Shown here: piece by piece, positions 23,295 to 34,300 of the stretch | How positions within the stretch are numbered: the first letter of the stretch is position 1 | Layout: every line of letters begins with the position of its first letter | Origin: Pelargonium nanum | Taxonomy: Eukaryota; Streptophyta; Magnoliopsida; Geraniales; Geraniaceae | Length of the DNA: 41,092 nucleotides | Assembly (NCBI GenBank): GCA_036897485.1 | Contig: JAYMTF010000289.1 | Coordinates: 1 to 41,092, forward strand | Reading direction: 5' to 3' | Position numbers and translations under genes: made by a program | The notes under the pieces: model-generated | The model's database searches: none | What the model was told of the DNA's origin: nothing | The model's input: the letters and a program-made list of their open reading frames with translations, nothing else

Positions 23295-25428
23295 TCAATC
23301 CATTTTGCTTGCATCACCTTGGAGGAGACCGTCTCTGATTTGAGAGGTTATGTCTCTCACGGCACCAGGTCCATGCGGGATGAAAACAGAGTTGCTTTTT
23401 GAGGATGCACCGATCTCTTTCATTGTGTCGAAGTATTGGGTCACCAGCACCATGTCCATCACATCCTTGGCAGAAGTCCCTGGCACATTCACTGAGAAGG
23501 CAAGCACACTGTCCCTCAGCCCATCCACAATCGCCTGACGTTGCCTAGCCACACCCAGCCCAGACAAATATTTTGACTCTGCCTCTCCCTCTGCTCGCTT
23601 GATCTGCAATATTTTCTCGGCTTCAGCTTTCTCGTTTGCTGCAACCCTCATTCTAGTGGCTGTGAGAAACAATGAAGGAACAAATGTTGAATCATCCTTA
23701 TAAAGTTGTAGTAATTGAACTGGAATTAGGTAAAAAAGAAACATAAATGAAGCAGAATGTTTCTAGAGCCATTAGATTCACATAAATAAATTGGATATTC
23801 AGAATTCTTCGTCCTTGAAGTCGATAATAATTTTCATCTTCAGATAAAGATAATTTCTATTGGTAGAGGCAAGAAAAAGCATAGCAGGCAAAATAAAGAA
23901 ATAATATGTAATTTATTGGGACAAGTATAGAGTACCTGCATTTATCTCATTCATTGCTCTCTTTACATGCACATCCGGTTCAATATCTACTATTAGTGTT
24001 TGAACAATCTCAAACCCATAAGCTGACATGGCCTATATGCCCCCAACAAAACAGGTAAAAACCATAATTAGTTGAGCAATGCGGTTAATACGATAAGTCA
24101 GAATTTCATGAAAAATAGAAAAAAAAAATGTAAAGAGAGAAAAGAGACAGAATATCACCTTTTCAAGTTCCTCCTCCACAACTCTTGCAATTTCATTCTT
24201 CTGTTCAAACACTGAATCCAGTTCTAACTTTGGAACACTTGCCCTGATGACTACAGCAAGAAAAATGCTTATTAAATACATCTACACTAAGTCAATTTAC
24301 TACAAGAAAAAACATCTAAAAACAGGTAATTTGTTACTCCATCCGTCCAAAATGAGTGTCTTGGTTTCCTTTTTGAGAAACATTGAGAAGTTAGTAAGTG
24401 TTGTACAAGAAAATAGGACACTCCTTTTGGGAGGGAGTATTAGTTTCCAACATATTCAGAAACTAGATTTTGCTTGATTTGTTCCCTTGAACATGCCTAC
24501 AGTCTACTAAAACAATCTTAAGAATGGATATTTCATGGGCAATGCGGAATAAAGTTGGAAGAAAAAAATTTTCAATATCCATACCATCAAAGACATAGGA
24601 CTGGATCTGCGCCTTAGTATTGCTAAGCTTATAGAAAGCATTAAATGCTTTGTCTGCTAAGGCTCGGTACTGAACAGATGCAACCACTGTAACAAAAACA
24701 TTATCCTGAAAGCAAAAGAAAATTAAGAATGAGTTGATAAACCACACTGAACAACAATTGACCAACACAGCAACATCAGAAGTTATCCAACAGAACTTAT
24801 ACATGACTGCTTTATATATACAAGGGCCAAGCATATCATAATCCAGCTCAACATGGACTAATGCAGCAAAATGAGCAATTTTCCAACAAAATTTATAAAC
24901 AACCACTTGTGGTTCTTTTGCTGTAATAAATAAAAAGATCACATCTACAGATAGGAAGGAAACAAGTATAAATGCTTTACTTTACTAATAGTCAAATACT
25001 GCAGGAAAGAAAATTCTCAATCATGCAAACTTGTAGCAATATCTTTCCTTTTATTTTCTAGATCCATTTATTTCCTTCATGTTTATATTTCAGATAACAG
25101 CACTATTAACCAATCAAACCTGAACAAATCATACAGTATGGCTGCCATTAGAAGATGCTACTTTCCTGGTAAAACCTCTGATATCTGACAGTATTGTTTA
25201 GAAAAAAGAAGAAGATAATACACAACAAAGTGAACAAACCTTAGTTTTTGTTTCACATCGAACATCCAGCTGCTGTACACGTAATGAAAGGAGACCAGCT
25301 AGTTGCCTCCCAAGATACCAAGGCAAACAGTGACAACCAGGTTCAAGCACATCATCAAACCTTCCAAACTTTTCCGTGATAGCTACAGTTGACTGGTCCA
25401 CCTGAATACAACCCAAAACTTGTCCCAT
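23295..25428 (-). CDS. HIR1: Hypersensitive-induced response protein (SPFH/prohibitin domain)
   Basis: Five coding exons on the minus strand, 25428-25240, 24705-24585, 24250-24159, 24032-23936 and 23659-23295, join in frame to 287 residues, the usual HIR length. The start MGQVLGC has Gly2 for N-myristoylation and Cys7 for possible palmitoylation, which attach HIR proteins to the inner plasma-membrane face. The SPFH core includes [20 protein letters not shown], then [39 protein letters not shown] and [18 protein letters not shown] helical arm with [20 protein letters not shown] follows, and the C-terminus has [20 protein letters not shown] proteins oligomerise in membrane microdomains and take part in immune cell death. 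A probable 5' UTR intron runs from about 26829 to 25436 (acceptor ttgcag just before aatcaagATG). The isoform number is not determined. Confidence 0.95.
24337..24437. mobile_element. Stowaway-type MITE 2 (101 bp, internally shortened)
   Basis: The left terminus CTCCATCCGTCCAAAATGAG and the right terminus ACTCCTTTTGGGAGGGAG are inverted matches, flanked by TA at 24335-24336 and 24438-24439. At 101 bp it is much shorter than the elements at 9208 and 37800. It sits in the intron between HIR coding exons 2 and 3. Confidence 0.85.
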
Positions 25429-26907
25429 CTTGATTCTGCAAGTGCAAATCAGTTATTAGAAGCACAAACCTTAATGAAAAGCTATTGTACTTCTCACAAC
25501 AAGACAACAACTTTCAGGGATAACAATACACTATTTAGTTGGAAGTGGCGATAAATGTAATTATATGTGAAGTTTGTAAACTTTGGTAAACATCAACAAA
25601 CTTTAACAACATAGTTGAACACTTGAACTATTTCAGAAACGGATAATTTCGTTTCATTCAGCAGGATAACAAACTTCTGATGACATTACAAATTGACTAA
25701 ATTAAAGTGAAATGTGAACAACATTTTAACGGCATTATATAAGAAGCTCGGAAAAATGTTGTTTCTGAACCATACTTCCTTTATTAGTCCTAACACTGAA
25801 TGACAAAAGCAAGCCCTTCTGTTACCAATATCATCAATAAATGTTGCATAACTTTAAACCACAAGACGATACCAGAAAAGAGAGGATAAAGATTGATTGC
25901 ACTGAATGAACACTTCCTTTTTTTCTTTTTGCATTCAAAAAAAGAATGAACACTTCCTTTAAAATAAAATAAAAACATCAAACTTACTGCTGGTGGTAAA
26001 TGGCTCCTATAAAAGGAATAATAATGATGATGGAAAAAAAGAAGAGAATAATGATTTTTGAAATTATCTGCAGTCAGCACTGAAAATTTGATCTGTATAT
26101 GATTGCATGATAAGAATTAAGAAGAATACCACTAAAAGTGGAATTGATCAGAAATCAGAATAATATAATGGTAGAATAAAATTATTTTAAAGCTGAGTGG
26201 TGAATGATAGTCTGATAGGTTTGTTATTTATAATACATTTTCATATCTTTAAATACAAGATAGGAGAAAATATAAAATTATATAAAAAAACATATCACAA
26301 AAAAATAAAATAAAATAAGAATATGCACAGGCATAAGTAGATTTAGCAAATATTCATCACTAGCTGTAAACAACAGCAGTTTCTTCACAATCATTTCCAA
26401 TTTTCCACATGAGAGATCAATCATTTGTAATGTAATTCCAATTTCCAAACCTCAGAAAGAGCCTAGACTAGCCATCGCTCTCAATTGCATAGATATTGTG
26501 AACAATAAATTAACAAAAAAACGCATAAACTACCAGGATTGAGCTAAGCGACTGCAACAAATTGGCTTAACAAATCAACAACCTCAAAACCGAAATCCGA
26601 ACTATTGAAGTCGAGTGCAGATTTAAGACAGTATTAGGAAGATATAATAAGAATTCAAGGAATTGATGGCAATTATACGACTATATATATATAAACAAGT
26701 GCAAAGCAACGCGTCGTCATGAATTGATGATCAAAGCAAGAGTAAGGAGACGAAACTAAGCGAAAGTGAAGAGAAGCTACGAGCTACATTTCACGATATG
26801 TGATGGAAAGAGAGAGGAAGGTACTTTACAGAGTGAACGTCACGCGCTTCCTTTTTCTCTTTGCTTCGGCGTTTCCGTTTTGCAGGGGTTTCAGTTTGGG
26901 TTTATAC

Positions 26908-26913
26908 TTTATA
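26908..26913 (-). promoter_or_regulatory. Candidate TATA box of the HIR gene
   Basis: On the minus strand the sequence is ctcTATAAAGTATAAAC. A start about 30 bp downstream would give a leader of about 50 nt before the proposed 5' UTR donor (cactct|gtaaag) near 26830. Motif and spacing only. Confidence 0.45.
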
Positions 26914-26929
26914 GAGGAGAGAGCCGGAG

Positions 26930-27980
26930 GCAGTTGGTTGCGCGCGCTGTGCCGGGTCCCGAGTTAGGATCCGAGTCAATCTACCAGTTTATCATTTTGT
27001 GAAATCAACGGCGGTGATCGACTTCGATGGATAAGAAGAAAAAAAAAAAAACTTAAGAATTTGTAAATGATCATTATCATTTATCTATACAATTGGTAAA
27101 TGTTTTCGTTTCTATTTTGATAAAGATGTTAAAAAAATTGTAGTTGGAGTTATGCATTTCTTTATCATATTCATCGTGTTAAAATTTTTTACAACATATT
27201 AAATAATCTATTATACGGGAACTATTAATATTTAATGCATAATTAACTCAAAAGTATTTATTTTAGGACAAAAACATTTTACAAAATGACATTAATTTTG
27301 AAACGGGCAAACGTCTACTTTTTTTCATAAGAAAATAATAAAAAAATGACATATTTTTTGTTGAAGAAGATATGGATGTGAACATTGAGACTATGTTCAA
27401 TAAGCAGAAATGACATGTAATGATTTGGGCACTCTTGACGGAATGCTTGTGTAGCTGAAATGGTCATTCTATATGGTAGAGAACCTAAATAAATTTTTAT
27501 TTTACTTATAAAACTAATTCTAGCTTTTACTACAAGTACAATAATTCTTATAATTATTGTCCATCATCTATTTGGTTTTCCATGAACAGCCAGCATTGCA
27601 CAGGTAACTAAGTGGAAATGAAATAAATGTTGAACATCATAAGAGAACGTTTATGTGGCTTTGCTTCACCATCCCTACATATCAACTATTGATGTCAACT
27701 ATATATATTAGGTTAGGTTAAATACAAATGACACTCGTCTGTCTACACATAGTACATTCTTTTCGACAAAGTGTATGTAACAAGTGCCATTCTTGAAATC
27801 GTGGTTTACAATATACGGGGTAAGTAAATACATACACGTGACACTATACTTGATCAAGAAGGCTTAGCTGTTGTCTGTTGATGATACATGCATGCCTGGA
27901 GAATAAGCTGCGATACTGATACACTCGCCAATCACCAAGAGTGAAGGTAAAAAAAGCGGTCAGATGCGTAAGGCAGAATA
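26930..27980. other. Intergenic region between HIR promoter and TRIPP-like 3' end
   Basis: No gene recognised. The left side is HIR upstream sequence; the right side should hold the 3' UTR of the minus-strand gene ending at 27988. AT-rich, without a clear repeat. Confidence 0.5.
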
Positions 27981-27987
27981 AACCCTT

Positions 27988-28316
27988 CTAAATGATCCCG
28001 GTGGAAATGCTGGAAGTTGCATTTATCATCAGCGACCGCTCAGGGATGTAGGTATGACCTGTTAGTTGTGCCACAAGGTAAATCTCAATGATACTTGCAT
28101 TTCTGATTTACATTTTTAATCAGTGTATGATATGAATGTAGGCATCATAAGGTTCCTGTAATTTTCAATGAAATGAACCGGAAAATATGTTTCCCCATGC
28201 GCAAAACTATCCACAGGTTATATTTACTTCCCTATTTAACATCTTAAAAACAGATATAATCAGGAAGTGCATAACTTCTAAGATAATCACAGACGCAAAG
28301 CTGTAATATACCCGAG

Positions 28317-28353
<37 letters not shown>

Positions 28354-31300
28354 TTAATTTCACATGCAGGAGAGATCAGGTGAACAAGCAAAGAAAACCT
28401 TAACCTAATGATGGATGAAGAATGCATCAAACTAAATGTGTGTGTGTACGTGTCTAAGAGAGAGAAAGAGAGAGTCAAACGGTTACCTTTTTCTTTAACA
28501 TCAATCTGTAACGTATCGAGTGTAATTATGCCATCAGTCAAAGGAAGTAGCTCAAGCTTCATGGTAGCCGTAGATTGAGAAGGAACACATCTGATGTGAC
28601 CAGAACAAATTTTAATCATCTGTGTAACCTTAAAAAATGAAAATGAGAAGAAATTTATTACCCTAACGGAACCCTGCTATGCAACCACAAATGTGTACAG
28701 CCCAACCCAGCATTTGGAATGACATCAGATGTAGGATTGCTGGCCTGCTCTTTAAAAGAATATGACCGGTGTCCAATATCAGCATCATGATTCTCATTCT
28801 TCTCTAATATGGCAGGTGCTGAGGTCAACCTCTGAATTGCATTGCCACGTTTTTCACCACATATCTTTTCAGTGAACTCAGAAAAATCAACAAATGGACT
28901 CACTGGCGACGAGGGTGCAGAATTTAAGGACACTACGGTAGGTGGTGAAGTGAAGGAGGCTGGAGCAAGAACTGTCAAAGTAAGGTCTTCGGGTGTCAAG
29001 TTTGAAGCCTGAAGAGTTAGCACCTGGAAATTTGAACCAGATAGATTAGAACACACTGCTTATAACATCAAGTATAAAACAAATATTATACAATTCCATA
29101 TGAAACCTGAACAGGTAGCTGAGAGACTCTTCCATTTGTTTCAGGACATTGTCTGGACATTTCAGATGCAACAGAAATCCTAAGGTCCCTTGAGATACGT
29201 GGCTGCCAGCTAGTTGGCTGCTTAAAAAACAACTTCGATTCTACAATCAAAGCATAAACACAATTGAAAATAGTATGAACAGAAAACAATCAACTATTTA
29301 GAACTATTTGAGATGGTAAGCTAAACTATTAGCGACGTATGTACCAGTGTAGTTGCATCGACATGATACCAATATTGCATATTGATCAGTAGGAACCATG
29401 CTCATTCTTCCATCCAAAGCTTTAGAAGGAAGTTGTAAAAGTGATGCTGCTTTTCCAGCCTGCAATTGTGATGGTTGAGGACTCTTTTGACCATGACTCT
29501 TGAGATACTTACCCATAGAAGTTGACGGTTTAAGAATAAAAGAGTGTTCTTCACCTCTCCTGCCATAGAATACCAAATTGGTAATGAGCTTACAGATAGC
29601 AAAACAAAGCTTTTAACCAAGTTCTTAGAATCTAGATAGACATTCTTTCCACTACCTCATATCAATCATTGTTCATTCTCGTCTTCTCGAACAAGAAATA
29701 AAGTTTGCAAAAGGTGCACTTTTGAGGTTCCATTTTTCAAATATTCACTATAGATCTTTCATCTTGTCTAATAGTTACGGTTAATGAAATGTAGTAAGGA
29801 TCTCATGCTTAATGCATTTATGTTTCTTCACAAAATTGGTTGCATTCATAAAGATGTCAACCGCATATTAGATCCCCAACTCAAAGCATCTGATACTGGA
29901 TAGGGACATAATTCCACTCACATAAATACACCTATCGACAGAGTAAGAACAAGTTTCCACAAGTTCTTTTTCCTTACATAAGGGATGAAGATGGAAACCG
30001 TGTTTACTACATAAGGCCCACATTTTATATTATTTGATACAGAATTTGCCACAATTACACTCTCAACACACCAATCAAAAGATCAAGAACAAGTTTCCAC
30101 TCACTCTATAGGTATAGGGAAAGGTAAAATCAGTATCTCTGGTGATCTATCCATGAAGAGAGGTGAAGTTTACTACAATGATTCATACTAGTAAGCACAG
30201 TCCAAACATTCATTCTAACTGTAGATAACAATTAACAAATATAAAAGTTTGTCCCATAGTGCTCTACTGTTAGTGTAAAGGCAGCCAACTCATTTTACTG
30301 ATTAACCTGCAGGGAACTGTGTCACCAACCGGTGCGGGACTGCATCAGCACTCACCCTCAAAGCAAGCAATCTTCTAAACATGCTCCAATACCGTGTTAA
30401 GTCGCCGATTAAAAAACATACCGTGTTAAGTCATTCAATTCAAACCCAATTGGTAATAATGAGAGGATTTATTAACAGGTAAACTTCATCATTAACTGCC
30501 ATAAAACTACTTCAAGACACAAACACATTGTTTAGTTCTAATAATATTTCATGTTTAACTACCTGTAACACAAACACCATTTGAAACAGAAATTGTGGAA
30601 TAACCAAGGTAAGTTGCAATATTGTAAGACTGAGTATTATTAAGATACCTAGAGGGAACAACAACCTGAGGGCTAGATTTGGCAAACTATGGTCACTTCC
30701 AGCTTCAATACATGCAATTGGTAATGATGATGGAGCTCCACCTTTTGATGCCTCCTCATAAACAATTGTGATAGCATCTATATATATCACAACATCTGGT
30801 GTATGTGCGGGTGAAACATTCTGCATGTAACTTGATAAATTAATACGCATTGGAGGCAAATATTATAACCAGAGAAACATCCTTAACTATCCACTAACGT
30901 AATTGAATAAAAATCAATAATCACACCTTTATCTGAACACAAAGAAGGTCATCTGTATTGCAATCAGCAGCAAACGAATGGATTTCTACAGGCTGAACAA
31001 TTTCAAGTTTTCTCCTCCACCTCCGTCCTGGTATATAGATGCCTTCTAATCCACAAGAAACAGAAAATCTTTCTCGCTCTAATGACACTCCCCGAAAAGA
31101 TAAAAGCTCTCCAAGTCCAGTTTTTTTATTCTTCAAGAGCTTCTTGGTTGAATAATGATCCCAATTTTCAAGATCAAATTTTGGTTTAGAATTGTGGGAT
31201 TTGAGAGGTTGAGGAGGTGGTGTAGAATTTTGAGGTAGTGATGACATAGAGTAACTTCTAAAGCTGCCAAAAGAGAAGAGCTGAGAACCGGATGAGGTAG

Positions 31301-34300
31301 TAGAACTGGACTTTTGAGGTGTACTAGGAATTCCTGAAGCTGAACCTAAAGGAGGAGATGAAGGACGAGATGGAGCATGAGCGTTGTCCAAAGGAAGCAA
31401 CCATTTCAAGATATCTCCACATGGATCCTGATCTGAAGAAGATATATTTTTCTGGTTCTCAGAAGACAAGTTTTTCTCCTGATATTTCTCAAATTGAAGA
31501 ATCTCAATGAAAGGGTCTCTCAAAAATTCAACACCAACATTCACTTGTAAAAGCACCTGCATCCTTCCAAACAAGACAATCAAGTGAGAAGCAGCAATCC
31601 TCAGAGCTGGTTTAACTCATCCAGAACTCAAGTAATAAAAGTATTCAGGACAAAAGTTTTGAAATTAATAATGGGATAAGCAAGGAAAAAGACTTCCTGC
31701 AAATCGATTTATAAATAATTTTTTTATGATATGACATGCAGTCACTGGACCACCTGTTATCAAAGTTTATAGCAAACCAGCTAGCAAGATTTTCATCTGG
31801 TCAACTTTGAGAAGAGCTGGAAATGAAAATGCATATGTTACCACAGAGGCGGATCTAGAAGTTTAGCCCAGTAATTTTATTATTATCATTTAACATACAT
31901 AAGTTCTTTCATAGAGCTAAAGTTCTTTCTTACAAGAGTTGTGTTTTGTTATGACCAAAATTATAAGGAAACTAGTTAAATAAATCTTTTGACAATAGGC
32001 ACTTATTTAATCATATCTGAGTGATTATGAAATAGTTACTAAAAACATAAAATCAAATAGAACAATTTTGTAATTTATGCTTAATATTTTAATATGGCAA
32101 ATCCAAAAAAAAAGAGTAAATTATATTTAATATTGTGTAAGTGTGATAGCTTATATCATAATATTAAATAATTATGTAATGCTGAAATTATAGTGCTTGA
32201 AAATTTGAGGGCACCTATGTTAATGATTAAATTAAAATATAATTTTACGGTATAATATTTTTCACGCAAAATATTTGAGAGGGGGGACTTAGCCCCACTG
32301 TGGGTGCCATATAAAAGATTACCCAAGGGATTCTACAAATTCAGTTTTCATGAATCAAAAATGCCTTCAGGAAGACCATAAGGTTTAAAATTTCAAACTT
32401 ATTTGCTTATTTACAATTATCATTCGATGAAAAAGGGAACTATTAAAAAAAGTGGACAAGCACAGCCATCAAGAATGTTATAGATGAAACTCCAACCTAA
32501 CATCAACTAGCCAGCAAATTGAGGCACGATAGACAAAGATATTCATCAACTTAGACACAAAAGTAAAGGGTAAGGCCTGAAGACACCATTTTTTGCTAGA
32601 AGATCAGTCATAGAATTAGCTTCCCCTCAGAGTCCAGACCACCTGCAAACCACCAATTTCCTTTCTTAGTTCTTCGATCTTATAAACACTCCCAATACTT
32701 AATTTGTGAAGATTGCAGACTTAAGACACTGCCACCTCCGAATCACTTTCTACTACCAATTTACCATTTCTTCCATCTCCCCATGAGCCATATAATTCCA
32801 TCGCCTAAAAGATGACCCTCAATTCAGCTAAGTTTGAATCACACCCAATACTTTCCAAGAACACACAAATAACTTTCCCCTTAGAGTTCCTTAACACACA
32901 AATCACCTTCCCCTTAGAGTTCCTTAACACCCCACCAATTCCATCTAGGCCTGGCTTGCCCTTTGCTGCTCCATCAACATTAAATTTAACCCATCCATTC
33001 AAAGTTGCTGACCAGCTGGCACTAACTCTCCTTACTTGACTATTATTTTGCTTAAACCTTGAATCATGCACCCAAAGCTGCCCTCTGATATAAAAAAAAC
33101 CTCTAAAATTGATGAAGGGAACACCAAACTGTTCCCCACAGTTGGAACCATTTTGATCGAATTCACCAAGATATATCACACATTGTTGAAGTAAGTAATG
33201 AAGTGTCTCACATCGGATAAATATAAAGTGAATGAGCTAAGTAAAATGGTGGAAGACAAACCCTACTAACAAGGTTGACCTTTTAGTAGTGGAAGCTCAA
33301 ATCATTATGTGTAGCCCAATATTAATATTTAATCCACATAAAAAAAACAAAAGATCAATTGTCTCCTTGTCTCCACATGTGCAGCACACTACCTTATCAC
33401 TCCCTAAGTACCCCTCTTCAAAAGCTTCGTTTATTGACATCTACATTCCCTTGCACAAATTGCCAAACAAAGACTTCAATCTTATGCGGGACCAAAATTC
33501 CACATATGAGACTTTATTCTGGGTTAGGCTCAGATAATGTAGATAGTGAGACTAAATTCTAATAACTCAGAATATCCAAGCCAACTTATAAGAGGATGTG
33601 GTCACCCTTAACAACAACTGTTTTAAGGTTCAGAAGTATTCTTCCTCTTTGCCAAATTTATGAAGGCAAGGGAATCTCATGTTCCACTTCTCGATCATAA
33701 TGTCTTTATAAAACTACAGGATGAACATTTCCTGAATGGAAGCTCAAACCTAATAGAGGTACTTTAACCTAAACCCTTAGTATATGTGTCCACACAGAAT
33801 CATCTCATCAATCTAGCAATCTAAGTTCAAGCCCATAGCCAAGCTGATCAAAAGAATTATGCTTGGCACCCAAATTTGTATCAAACATGATATATCTATC
33901 AAGATTCCTCAATTAGATAAAGTGGCATAGTTCACAGCCTCAAATCTACATTAACAATAACTACAGGTATTCATAGCTTAAAAAAAATCTCCTTTTCTTA
34001 TGATGGACAAATGTTGATTTCAACAATAAGCTTCAACAAGTTGGGCAGCTAAAACAGAAAGCGTAAACCTTAAAAATGTGGGGTAACTAAAAATGGCATC
34101 ACTGACATTCAAGGTGAAAGTAATTATCTCTGAGTGATTTTTTTTCCTAAAAGGTACAGGAAAAAGAAAGGAAAAAACACATCATGAAATACCAAGAAGT
34201 TCTGTTACACATACCATCATATCTCCACTCGAAAGAGCACAGCACTGGACAGTATTTCTTGCCACTCCACCTGAAGCATTGGCATCGAAATTCCCTCTAT

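Noticed and set aside
26766-27002. 78-codon open frame on the plus strand over the HIR 5' end
   Set aside because: It overlaps the HIR promoter and leader on the opposite strand and shows no known domain.
28287-28320. Terminal exon candidate (LGYITALRL) near the CT microsatellite
   Set aside because: The exon at 28058-27988 keeps the right phase and ends TYIPERSLMINATSSISTGI, a far more protein-like C-terminus.
33200-33560. Phrases such as gtgtctcacatcggataaat that recall the ends of plant LTR-type elements
   Set aside because: No paired ends, primer site or coding part could be seen, so an element cannot be supported.
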